A stretch of 7,830 nt of DNA from a bacterium (GTDB taxonomy: Bacteria > Patescibacteriota > Patescibacteriia > Magasanikbacterales > GWA2-37-8): contig JAJYIJ010000046.1 of assembly GCA_021790135.1 (NCBI GenBank), forward strand, positions 1 to 7,830. Direction: 5' to 3'. This document shows positions 1-5,916 of the stretch, one piece after another. Numbering within the stretch: the first letter of the stretch is position 1; each line of letters starts with the position of its first letter. The position numbers and the translations under genes were made by a program. The notes beneath the pieces were generated by a model. That model worked only from the letters and a program-made list of their open reading frames with translations, was not told the origin of the DNA and searched no databases.

Positions 1-45
1 CGCCCCAATGGTATTTTGGGAATTAATAAAGGCGTACGTGAGTGA
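1..45 (+). CDS. livH: Branched-chain amino acid ABC transporter permease LivH, C-terminal end only
   Basis: Only the last 14 codons and a TGA stop are inside the window. They read RPNGILGINKGVRE, which matches the usual C-terminal tail of LivH permeases (a basic 'RP.G..G' segment ending in 'VRE' or similar after the last membrane helix). LivH is one of the two inner-membrane permease subunits of the high-affinity branched-chain amino acid importer. The assignment is supported by context: livM, livG and livF follow in the classical order. The TGA stop (43-45) overlaps the GTG start proposed for livM. With so few residues visible, the identity rests mainly on synteny. Confidence 0.75.
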   Translation, partial: RPNGILGINKGVRE

Positions 46-920
46 GTATGTTTCTTTCTTATTGTATCCATTTGGCAATTTTAATTACGATATATATCAT
101 TTTGTCGGTTAGTCTTAATGCGGCGGTGGGCTACACTGGTTTGGTGAATTTTGGGCAAATTGGATTGTATGGCGTCGGTGCTTATACGTCGGCAATTTTG
201 ACGATGCATGGTGTCCCGTTTGGTATGGCTTTTGGCGCGGCTGGTTTAGCGGCCGCGCTCGCCGGGGTGGCAATTGTGCTGTTAACGCATCGTTTGGAAG
301 GGGAATATTTAGCTTTGGCGACGCTTGGGCTTGGTTTTGTGGCCTACGCCGTTTTTTTGAATTGGCAGTCGCTTACGAACGGCGCTCTTGGCATCGCTGG
401 AATCAGCCGGCCGATTATTTTTGGCTGGCAATTGACGACGCTGCCCGAGTATCTATTTTTTTCAACGGCAGTCTGTGTTGTAGCAGTCAGTATTGTTTAC
501 TTTTTCGTGCATTCCCGATTTGGAATAGCCCTGCAGGCGCTGCGCGATGATGAATTATATTTTGCTTCGCTCGGCAAGAATCCTCTGTTTCATAAGATCG
601 CAAGCATGTTTGTTTCAGCTTTTTTGGCGGGCATCGCCGGCAGCCTTTATGCTCACTATATTTCTTTCATTGATCCGACCAGTTTCTTTTTGGACGGGTT
701 AATTATTGTTTTTTCTATTATTATCCTTGGTGGTTTGGCTTCGATCCGCGGTACGGTGGCGGCCACGTTTATTTTGATTTTGTTGCCGGAGTTGCTCCGG
801 TTTACGCCAATTTCTTCTGACATTCTTGGACCACTTCGACAGATTTTGTATGCCGTGATTTTACTGATGGTTTTGATTTGGCGTCCGCGCGGACTGTGGG
901 GAAAGATTGATTTGCGTTAG
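42..920 (+). CDS. livM: Branched-chain amino acid ABC transporter permease LivM
   Basis: This is a 292-residue polytopic membrane protein, the usual length of short-form LivM; it should pair with LivH to form the translocation channel in the cytoplasmic membrane. Hydrophobic helices lie at roughly 10-28, 38-55, 62-82, 88-107, 136-155, 186-206, 217-234 and 238-255, with a last one at about 266-281. LivM hallmarks are the GYTGLVNFGQIGLYGVGAYT block (30-49), TNGALGI (112-118), the EAA-like cytoplasmic loop ALQALRDDELYFASLGKN (163-180) that contacts the ATPases, and ILGGLASIRGT (228-238). I chose GTG at 42 because AAAGG (28-32) lies 9 nt upstream and the start overlaps the livH stop as GTGA. ATG at 48 is a possible alternative but sits 15 nt from that site. 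livG begins 4 nt after the stop. Confidence 0.93.
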   Translation: MSMFLSYCIHLAILITIYIILSVSLNAAVGYTGLVNFGQIGLYGVGAYTSAILTMHGVPFGMAFGAAGLAAALAGVAIVLLTHRLEGEYLALATLGLGFVAYAVFLNWQSLTNGALGIAGISRPIIFGWQLTTLPEYLFFSTAVCVVAVSIVYFFVHSRFGIALQALRDDELYFASLGKNPLFHKIASMFVSAFLAGIAGSLYAHYISFIDPTSFFLDGLIIVFSIIILGGLASIRGTVAATFILILLPELLRFTPISSDILGPLRQILYAVILLMVLIWRPRGLWGKIDLR

Positions 921-924
921 CAGT

Positions 925-1650
925 ATGCTTAGAGTTGAGAACATCCACAAATCATTTGGAGGAGTTGAGGCGATACAAGGCTCGAATTTTTCGGTGGCGT
1001 CGCAGCGCGTGACTGCCCTTATCGGGCCAAATGGCGCTGGTAAAACCACGCTCTTCGATATCATTACCGGCTTTGTCGCGCCGGATGCCGGCGAAATTTT
1101 TTTTGAAAATGAGGCAATTACTCGTTTGAAACCGTTTGAGCGTGCGCGCCGGGGTCTGTGCCGCACTTTTCAGCAAGTGCGGTTATTCAGCAATTTATCG
1201 ATTTTTGATCACGCTGCTTTAGTTTTTGACAATGGTCAAAAGTGGTGGCATCACCTTGTACCTCCTGGACGGGCAGAGCGTGAGCGTTGTGTTCGACTGC
1301 TTGAGCGCGTGGGCCTTTCCGTTCGTCCGGAAGCCTTGGTTAGTGAACTCAGCTATGGCCAGCGTAAACTTCTCCAGCTTAGCTTGGCGCTTGAACGGCC
1401 ACACACGCTGCTTTTTCTTGATGAGCCGGTTGCCGGAGTCAACAAGATAATTGAAGCCCAAATTGAGAAGACAATCATGGATTTGAAACAACAAGGCGAG
1501 ACGATTCTTTTGATCGACCATGATATGCAGTTTGTTCGGTCGTTGGCTGATCAGGTGGTGGCGCTTGATGCCGGTATTGTTGTCGCGGAAGGAACGGCGG
1601 ATACAGTTTTAAATAATCCGGTTGTGCTTGAAGCCTATTTAGGAAATTAA
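925..1650 (+). CDS. livG: Branched-chain amino acid ABC transporter ATP-binding protein LivG
   Basis: This is a 241-residue cytoplasmic ABC ATPase that powers the importer together with LivF. Visible motifs are Walker A GPNGAGKT (34-41), the Q-loop in CRTFQQVRLF, an ABC signature LSYGQ (142-146), Walker B LLFLDEP ending in the catalytic D166-E167, and the H-loop histidine H199 in LLIDHD. The Q-loop context and 'LSYGQRKLLQL', with Tyr-Gly instead of Ser-Gly, are typical of LivG and separate it from LivF. I took ATG 925 as the start because MLRVENIHKSFGG is the normal LivG N-terminus. An in-frame TTG at 907 would add six residues lying inside livM. No good ribosome-binding site is visible, so reinitiation from the livM stop 4 nt upstream is likely. 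The spacer to livF is 3 nt. Confidence 0.95.
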   Translation: MLRVENIHKSFGGVEAIQGSNFSVASQRVTALIGPNGAGKTTLFDIITGFVAPDAGEIFFENEAITRLKPFERARRGLCRTFQQVRLFSNLSIFDHAALVFDNGQKWWHHLVPPGRAERERCVRLLERVGLSVRPEALVSELSYGQRKLLQLSLALERPHTLLFLDEPVAGVNKIIEAQIEKTIMDLKQQGETILLIDHDMQFVRSLADQVVALDAGIVVAEGTADTVLNNPVVLEAYLGN

Positions 1651-1653
1651 AAT

Positions 1654-2367
1654 ATGCTTCGTACTATTGATGTAGTAGCCGGATATGGCGAAATAAACGT
1701 ACTCCAGCGCGTGAGCCTTGAAATTCCAACTGGCGTCATCGCTGTACTGATGGGACCAAACGGCGCCGGCAAATCAACGTTGCTTCGTTCGATTTTTAAC
1801 CTTACCACGATTAGTGAAGGCAAAATTCTTTATGGCAATACCGACATTACCCGCTTCCCGACGCACCGATTGGTCGAAATGGGGTTAGCTTTCGTGTCGC
1901 AAGGGAAAATTAATTTTGGCACCCTCTCCGTGCGTGATAATTTACTGCTGGGGGCTTATCATATCAGAAATGAAAATGATATTCGAAAAGCGCTCACGCA
2001 GGTGGAGACGCAGTTTCCGATTTTAAAGAAAAAAGCAAATCATCACGCTTTTACTCTCTCAGGCGGAGAACAACAGATGCTCGCAATTGGTCGGGCGTTG
2101 ATGAGTCAGCCCAGATTTTTGCTTCTCGACGAACCCTCGCTTGGCCTATCACCGAAATTGGTGCAGGAACTTTTTGTTAGAATTGCCGAGATTCGAGACG
2201 CCTTTCATACCACCATCGTCATTGTTGAACATAATTTAAAAAGTCTCCTAACTATTGCCGATATTGGTTTTGTGATGGTGGAAGGAAAAATTGTGGCGCA
2301 GGGGAGCTGTGCCACTTTGAAAGATAGCGCTATAATGAAACAAGTTTTTGTGGGAAAATATGATTGA
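1654..2367 (+). CDS. livF: Branched-chain amino acid ABC transporter ATP-binding protein LivF
   Basis: This 237-residue ABC ATPase is the second nucleotide-binding subunit of the Liv importer. It carries Walker A GPNGAGKS (34-41), the Q-loop FVSQGKINFGTLSV, the canonical signature LSGGE (135-139), Walker B LLLDEPSLGLSP with D159-E160, and the H-loop H193 in IVEHN. 'LDEPSLGLSP' and the SQG..F..L Q-loop are LivF-specific. The start ATG 1654 is preceded by AGGA (1641-1644) at 9-nt spacing. The last 8 nt overlap the beginning of the PHP-domain gene, so translation of that gene is probably coupled to livF. No substrate-binding protein is in view; it would be expected upstream of livH. Confidence 0.95.
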   Translation: MLRTIDVVAGYGEINVLQRVSLEIPTGVIAVLMGPNGAGKSTLLRSIFNLTTISEGKILYGNTDITRFPTHRLVEMGLAFVSQGKINFGTLSVRDNLLLGAYHIRNENDIRKALTQVETQFPILKKKANHHAFTLSGGEQQMLAIGRALMSQPRFLLLDEPSLGLSPKLVQELFVRIAEIRDAFHTTIVIVEHNLKSLLTIADIGFVMVEGKIVAQGSCATLKDSAIMKQVFVGKYD

Positions 2368-3628
2368 ACATATTCTCGATTTACACATTCATTCAAAATA
2401 TGCTCGCGCCTGTTCGAAAGACTTGGAGTTAGCGACTATTGCCGCGGCTTGTGAGACGAAGGGCATCACGATCGTTTCGACCGGTGATTTTACGCATCCG
2501 GCTTGGTTTCGTTCCATGGAAGAGACACTTGAAGAGATAGGCACGAGTGGTCTTTTGCGGTTGAAGAGCGGCGCCAGCCCAACGCGATTTATTATTGGTA
2601 CGGAAATTTCTTGCATCTATAAACATCGCGAAAAGACAAGACGACTACATTTACTAGTGTTCGCCCCAAACCTTGCCTGCGCCAAGGAGTTTAATACTCG
2701 CCTCGTCGCCCGCGGCGTCAACGTCAAATCTGACGGCCGACCTATTATGGGTCTTTCGGCGAAAGAGATTGTTAATTTGTGCGTTTCAATTGACCCCCGC
2801 ATGATGGTCGTGCCAGCACATGCCTGGACGCCATGGTTTGCCGTCTTCGGTTCGAAGTCCGGTTATGATTCACTCGAGGAGTGTTTTGAGGAATTAACAC
2901 CAGAAATTTTTGCGATTGAAACAGGGCTCTCGAGCGATCCGCCGATGAACCACCGCATCAGCGCTTTGGATCATCTCACCCTGATTTCTAATTCGGACGC
3001 GCATAGTCTTGGTAATTTGGGGCGCGAAGCTAATGTTTTCCATTTTGAGAATGAAGCAGATATTACGTACGAAGAAATTAGGCGTATCATCAAAAGTGGC
3101 GATCGAAAGAAGTTTTTATATACGATTGAATTTTATCCGGAAGAGGGCATGTATCATTATGATGGGCATCGCGATTGCGGTGTTAGTTTTTCGCCGGAAC
3201 AAACCAAAAAAAATAAGGGCATTTGTCCGGTATGTAAAAAATCTTTGACTATTGGTGTGCTGTATCGTGTTGACAGCTTGGCCGATCGATCGGAAACGGA
3301 CTGGCCAAAGAGTTTTATTCCTTTTCGCAGCATTATTCCGCTTCGCAACATCATCGCTTATGTTTTTGACGTCGGTAAAGCGAGTAAGAAAGTAGCAACC
3401 GAATATGAGCGTTTAATCGCGCGTCTTGGTCCCGAGTTTTCGATTTTGCTTCATCGCCCTGTCTCCGAAATCAAACGGGAGGCGAGTGATCCAAATATTG
3501 CTTTGGCCATTGCTAATATGCGCGCTAACAATGTTCGTTTGGTTCCCGGCTATGATGGCGTCTATGGCTCGGCTGATTTGTTGGTTGGGGGGCGAGCAAT
3601 GGCACCAAAACAACAAGAGTTGTTATAA
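2360..3628 (+). CDS. PHP-domain protein, endonuclease Q family (putative deaminated-DNA endonuclease)
   Basis: This 422-residue protein has the metal-binding motifs of the PHP phosphoesterase fold: DLHIHS (7-12; H9, H11), STGDFTHP (40-47; D43, H46), GTE (80-82), H97, VPAHAWTPWF (H154), and ISNSDAHSLG (209-218; D213, H215). The C-terminal part has a zinc-ribbon-like segment, DGHRDCGV...GICPVCKKSLTIGV, with C273, C289 and C292 plus nearby histidines (H270), followed by SLADR. This layout, including PAHAWTPWF and CPVC..LTIGV, is that of the endonuclease Q family (formerly 'UvrD-like/PHP hypothetical'). Studied members nick DNA 5' of hypoxanthine, uracil or abasic sites. The length is near normal and the metal ligands appear intact. 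ATG 2360 was chosen because MIEHILDLHIHS is the family N-terminus and GGGAA lies just upstream. It overlaps livF by 8 nt. The enzyme activity is a family-level inference. Confidence 0.82.
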   Translation: MIEHILDLHIHSKYARACSKDLELATIAAACETKGITIVSTGDFTHPAWFRSMEETLEEIGTSGLLRLKSGASPTRFIIGTEISCIYKHREKTRRLHLLVFAPNLACAKEFNTRLVARGVNVKSDGRPIMGLSAKEIVNLCVSIDPRMMVVPAHAWTPWFAVFGSKSGYDSLEECFEELTPEIFAIETGLSSDPPMNHRISALDHLTLISNSDAHSLGNLGREANVFHFENEADITYEEIRRIIKSGDRKKFLYTIEFYPEEGMYHYDGHRDCGVSFSPEQTKKNKGICPVCKKSLTIGVLYRVDSLADRSETDWPKSFIPFRSIIPLRNIIAYVFDVGKASKKVATEYERLIARLGPEFSILLHRPVSEIKREASDPNIALAIANMRANNVRLVPGYDGVYGSADLLVGGRAMAPKQQELL

Positions 3629-3629
3629 A

Positions 3630-3661
3630 AAATCTCGCCCCGCAGTAGCGGGACGAGATTT
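3630..3661. terminator. Bidirectional rho-independent terminator between convergent units
   Basis: The hairpin has two 14-nt arms (3630-3643 and 3648-3661), pairing at 13 of 14 positions around the loop AGTA. Read on the minus strand it is followed immediately by a T6 run (complement of the A-run just before 3630), which makes a classic terminator for the lysine-rich peptide gene. On the plus strand, where it starts 2 nt after the endonuclease Q-family stop, the T-run is displaced by about 15 nt (from 3674). Termination there is plausible but should be weaker. Confidence 0.88.
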
Positions 3662-3672
3662 AGTGAAGACTA

Positions 3673-3768
3673 TTATTTTTTCTTTTTACCGCCTTTTTTC
3701 TTTTTGGCGACTTTCTTCTTAGCAACTTTCTTTTTGGCGACTTTCTTCTTAGCTTTTTTCTTAGGCAT
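3673..3768 (-). CDS. Lysine-rich 31-residue basic peptide, histone H1 tail-like
   Basis: This small gene runs from ATG (3766-3768) to TAA (3673-3675) and encodes MPKKK, four A-K-K-K-(V/K) pentads, then a GG-containing lysine tail. Twenty of 31 residues are Lys and none is acidic. Support for a real gene: a consensus AGGAGG site 8 nt upstream, an immediately downstream intrinsic terminator, and an AT-rich promoter-like region with a structured leader. The composition resembles the AKKK-type tails of bacterial histone H1-like proteins and other nucleic acid-binding tails, so binding to DNA, rRNA or membranes by charge is a reasonable guess. I do not recognise a named family. It could also be a tiny ribosome-associated basic protein. 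The DNA contains a 30-nt tandem repeat, so length may vary between strains. It converges on the endonuclease Q-family gene. Confidence 0.75.
   Translation of the reverse strand: MPKKKAKKKVAKKKVAKKKVAKKKKGGKKKK
3694..3753 (-). repeat. Two tandem copies of a 30-nt unit inside the lysine-rich peptide gene
   Basis: The coding strand holds two adjacent 30-nt units (3753-3724 and 3723-3694) that are identical over their first 27 nt, including synonymous positions such as AAG/AAA and GTC/GTT. They differ only in the last codon (GTT versus AAA). Each unit encodes AKKKVAKKK plus V or K. Such identity implies recent duplication or strand slippage. Confidence 0.9.
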
Positions 3769-3776
3769 AAAGTACA

Positions 3777-3782
3777 CCTCCT
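3777..3782 (-). promoter_or_regulatory. Consensus Shine-Dalgarno site of the lysine-rich peptide gene
   Basis: On the minus strand the sequence is AGGAGG, extended to AGGAGGT, placed 8 nt before the ATG at 3768. It is by far the strongest ribosome-binding site in the window. rpmF, rnc and nnrD show no recognisable one. It supports real and probably abundant translation of the 31-residue peptide. Confidence 0.85.
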
Positions 3783-3789
3783 CTCGACA

Positions 3790-3886
3790 GTCACGAGCGT
3801 GACGTAAAGATTGAATTATTTTTTTAAAACTCGCCAGAGCGAGATGAAGAAATTTTTACAAGACAAGCATCGCTGTAAAAATTTCT
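3790..3886 (-). promoter_or_regulatory. Structured 5' leader with three hairpins before the lysine-rich peptide gene
   Basis: Three inverted repeats are visible in transcript order. The first is a perfect 13-bp stem with arms 3874-3886 and 3848-3860 and a 13-nt loop. The second is a GC-rich CTCGC/GCGAG stem (3830-3834 and 3839-3843) with a CAGA loop in the plus reading. The third is GTCAC/GTGAC (3790-3794 and 3799-3803), only a few nt upstream of the Shine-Dalgarno site. None is followed by a U-tract on the minus strand, so they are not simple terminators. They may form a cis-regulatory leader or stabilise the 5' end. I recognise no known riboswitch class. A stand-alone small RNA is another possibility. 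Confidence 0.55.
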
Positions 3887-3906
3887 CCGGACGACCTATT
3901 AACTAT

Positions 3907-3912
3907 AGTATA
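3907..3912 (-). promoter_or_regulatory. Candidate -10 box for the lysine-rich peptide transcript
   Basis: The minus strand reads TATACT, overlapped by a second candidate TATAGT one base-pair step downstream (3902-3907), inside a very AT-rich tract. A -35 match at 17 nt (TTTATT, 3925-3930) is poor, at 3 of 6. If used, transcription would start near 3900, giving a leader of about 130 nt. The assignment rests on the -10 box and AT-richness only. Confidence 0.4.
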
Positions 3913-3984
3913 AAACGATTCAAAAAATAAATAAATAGTTTTTTTAAAAGTTATACACAGGCACATTAATTTTTTTTATTCAAA

Positions 3985-4809
3985 TTAATTTTGTTTGATG
4001 ACGCTTGGCAAATATTCAAACAGGTCGCTGGCGAGTATGCCTTCGCCAAATTTTTTGGCCGCAAGTTCACCGGCTTTTCCGGTGATGTAGGCAGCCGCGT
4101 CCGCGGCGACTCTTGGAGCGTGGCCGCGAGCAAGTAAGGCGCCGGCAACGCCGGCCAAGCAATCACCAAAACCTCCCTTGGTCATGTACACTGAGCCGGT
4201 CCGATTAAGCGTACAAGAATGGGAATCGGCGATAATATCAATTTTCCCTTTCAATAAGATTGTTGTTTGGAGCTTTTTGGCGGCCATAAGAGTTTTTCTT
4301 TGGCGATCCTTCAAATTATCCGCCACGCTGAGTCCCGTGAGAATTTGAAATTCTTGTGCGTGTGGTGTGACGATGATTGCTTTGTTGGCAATAATTTTTG
4401 GTGTCTCAGCAATAGCATGAATGGCCTCGGCATCTACAACCATTGGCAGCGAAAGCGAGGAAATTATTTTTCGGATGGCGGCGTGAGTTGTTTGGCTACG
4501 ATGAAGACCGCCGCCAATAATGACCGCGGTAGAAATTTTTGCTAACTCAAAAATGAGTCGCATGTTTTTTACTGACAGCTCTCCCGCTAGAGGATAGGTA
4601 ATAAGATCAGGATGTCCGTTTGCCGCAATGTCCATCGCTCGTTTTGGCCCGACAATTCTCGCGAGGTCAGCCCCGCTGCGCAGTGCCGCCAGGGCATTAA
4701 ACACTGGGGTACCAGAGAAGTGGTTACTTCCGGCAACAATCAAAACAGAGCCGTGTTGTCCTTTGTGTGACCATGGCCGGCGTTTTGGATACAGTTTTTT
4801 TAAATCCAT
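3985..4809 (-). CDS. nnrD: ADP/ATP-dependent NAD(P)H-hydrate dehydratase
   Basis: This 274-residue cytoplasmic enzyme of the ribokinase-like fold dehydrates the damaged cofactor S-NAD(P)H-hydrate back to NAD(P)H using ATP or ADP. Family landmarks are SHKGQHGSVLIVAGS (14-28), ALRSGADLARI (42-52), IIGGGLHRS (97-105), VVDAEAI (124-130), VTPHAQEF (147-154), LLKGKIDII (185-193) and GGFGDCLAG (212-220). The last corresponds to the usual 'GTGD.LAG' anion hole, with D216 as the expected catalytic aspartate. It is a stand-alone dehydratase: the N-terminal epimerase domain (NnrE) found in many bacterial fusions is absent, so epimerisation would need another gene. Substitutions such as GGF for G(S/T)G-T are conservative. 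No ribosome-binding site is visible before ATG 4809. It lies 74 nt after tRNA-Arg on the same strand and may be read from the rpmF operon. Confidence 0.9.
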   Translation of the reverse strand: MDLKKLYPKRRPWSHKGQHGSVLIVAGSNHFSGTPVFNALAALRSGADLARIVGPKRAMDIAANGHPDLITYPLAGELSVKNMRLIFELAKISTAVIIGGGLHRSQTTHAAIRKIISSLSLPMVVDAEAIHAIAETPKIIANKAIIVTPHAQEFQILTGLSVADNLKDRQRKTLMAAKKLQTTILLKGKIDIIADSHSCTLNRTGSVYMTKGGFGDCLAGVAGALLARGHAPRVAADAAAYITGKAGELAAKKFGEGILASDLFEYLPSVIKQN

Positions 4810-4883
4810 ACCGCGAGAGGGTAAGGTTTCCGGAGAAAAATTGTGCTAATTTCGAAGTTCGTTTTTTTGCCTTAAATCGCCAG

Positions 4884-4955
4884 TGCTCCCGAAGGGAATC
4901 GAACCCCTGTCTTCAGGTTCGAAGCCTGATATTCTATCCGTTGAACTACGGGAGC
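4884..4955 (-). tRNA. tRNA-Arg(TCG)
   Basis: This is a 72-nt cloverleaf. The acceptor stem GCTCCCG pairs with CGGGAGC and is followed by discriminator A. The D-arm is GTTC/GAAT, the anticodon stem TCAGG/CCTGA has loop CTTCGAA (anticodon TCG, reading CGA), the variable region is 4 nt, and the T-arm AGGGG/CCCTT has loop TTCGATT. The 3' CCA is not encoded (the genome continues CTG). It follows tRNA-Lys by 22 nt (CCA end to 5' end), so both probably come from one precursor. Confidence 0.95.
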
Positions 4956-4977
4956 ATTGATAGGAATTGCCTATTTT

Positions 4978-5053
4978 TGGTGGGTCGGCTGGGGATCGAA
5001 CCCAGGACCGTATCCTTAAGAGGGATCTGCTCTACCAGCTGAGCTACCGACCC
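4978..5053 (-). tRNA. tRNA-Lys(CTT) with encoded CCA
   Basis: This is a 76-nt cloverleaf including an encoded 3' CCA (4978-4980). The acceptor stem GGGTCGG/CCGACCC has discriminator A. The D-arm is GCTC/GAGC, the anticodon loop CTCTTAA has anticodon CTT (reading AAG), and the T-arm CTGGG/CCCAG has loop TTCGATC. The anticodon stem GATCC/GGATA has an unpaired G-A at its top (27-43). The 5' end lies 8 nt beyond the rnc stop codon, which suggests it is cut out of the rnc mRNA by RNase P. Confidence 0.96.
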
Positions 5054-5061
5054 ATTACCTT

Positions 5062-5835
5062 TTAAACCGTCATATCATTCGGATCGCGTTTCATAATATT
5101 TATTTTTGGTCCTTTCCATTTTTTTATTTTGATAGCGGCTTCGGCTGCTTCCGTTTGTGCCTCTTGTTTGCTCGAACCAACACCCTCAGCCACGAGTTCC
5201 TTGTCGAGGAATACGCCAACACGGAACGACTTGTTGTGATCGGGCCCTTCTTCGTGAAGGACTCGGTAGGTGGGAGTGATGCCGAGCAATTCTTGCGCGG
5301 ATTCTTGAAAACGACTTTTAGCATCTAGGTACAAACCGTTCTCCAAAATCATCGGCAGGCGGACTAAAATCCAACGGGTAATAAATTGTTGCGCTATCGT
5401 ATAGCCTTTGTCAAGATAGATTGCTCCGATAACTGCTTCAATGGTATTTGCCATGATGTAATCGCGAGCTTTGGTGCCGGTGTCCTTGGCTTCACCATGA
5501 CTCAGGAACAAATATGGTTCCATACCAATTTCGTACGCAATGCCGGCAAGAATTTTAGCATTTACGACTGCCGCGCGCCAGTTGGTCAGTTCGCCTTCGG
5601 GGTTGGCATATTCGTTGAACAGAAATTCCGTCACGACCAACTCCAAGACGGCATCGCCGAGAAATTCAAGTCGTTCATTTTGACCTAGTGGAAAATCGTG
5701 GTGTTCATTGAGGTATGAACGATGCACGAAAGCTTGGATCAAGTATTCCTTTTTTTGGAAGGTGACTCCGATTTTGTCTTCAAGCGAAGCAAAATTTTTT
5801 TCTTTTACTTCTGGTAAATCTTTGACAAGTGACAT
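5062..5835 (-). CDS. rnc: Ribonuclease III
   Basis: This 257-residue double-strand-specific endoribonuclease acts in rRNA processing and mRNA turnover. The nuclease domain (about 15-165) carries the signature NERLEFLGDAV (53-63). E54, E57, D61, E80 and E133 align with E. coli E38, E41, D45, E65 and E117. The residue equivalent to E. coli D114 is Asn130 (in ANTIEAVIGAIYLD). The double-stranded-RNA-binding domain spans roughly 170-240 (SRFQESAQELLG...GSSKQEAQTEAAEAAIK), followed by a short basic tail of about 17 residues. ATG 5835 is the only sensible start, but no Shine-Dalgarno sequence lies at normal distance; GGAG is 16 nt away and can pair in the upstream hairpin. nusB lies 96 nt upstream and two tRNAs lie directly downstream on the same strand. 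Confidence 0.95.
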   Translation of the reverse strand: MSLVKDLPEVKEKNFASLEDKIGVTFQKKEYLIQAFVHRSYLNEHHDFPLGQNERLEFLGDAVLELVVTEFLFNEYANPEGELTNWRAAVVNAKILAGIAYEIGMEPYLFLSHGEAKDTGTKARDYIMANTIEAVIGAIYLDKGYTIAQQFITRWILVRLPMILENGLYLDAKSRFQESAQELLGITPTYRVLHEEGPDHNKSFRVGVFLDKELVAEGVGSSKQEAQTEAAEAAIKIKKWKGPKINIMKRDPNDMTV

Positions 5836-5849
5836 AGAGAAGCTTGTTA

Positions 5850-5916
5850 ATCTCCACGTCTCTCATTATCTCTGCTGTATCTCACAAAGGAATGAGATAG
5901 AGAGGGATCAGGAGAT
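5850..5916 (-). promoter_or_regulatory. rnc: Imperfect long hairpin in the rnc leader, candidate RNase III autoregulatory site
   Basis: The nusB-rnc spacer is nested inverted repeats. Inner arms TATCTCA/TGAGATA (5878-5884 and 5893-5899) are perfect over 7 bp with an 8-nt loop. CTCTC/GAGAG (5860-5864 and 5900-5904) and ATCTCC/GGAGAT (5850-5855 and 5911-5916) can stack outside with internal loops. On the transcript the outer arm includes the only GGAG before rnc. Folding would give a long duplex just before the rnc start, like the RNase III-cleaved leader of E. coli rnc. Function is inferred. Confidence 0.5.

Noticed and set aside
907..924. TTG start at 907 for livG
   Set aside because: The added six residues lie within the livM end and precede the standard LivG N-terminus MLRVENIHKSFGG.
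861..1521. Minus-strand open frames of about 100 codons opposite livG, and similar frames opposite the PHP gene and rsmE
   Set aside because: They lie fully within strongly supported genes, have no recognisable motif and no ribosome-binding site.
3965..3989. 8-bp AT-only inverted repeat at the nnrD stop codon as a terminator
   Set aside because: The stem contains only A-T pairs and the T-run is inside rather than after it. It would be too unstable to terminate reliably.
4767..5042. Plus-strand open frame containing peptide strings such as RRESNPC and GRLGIEPRT
   Set aside because: These strings are the well-known artefact of translating tRNA genes antisense. The frame covers tRNA-Arg and tRNA-Lys on the opposite strand.
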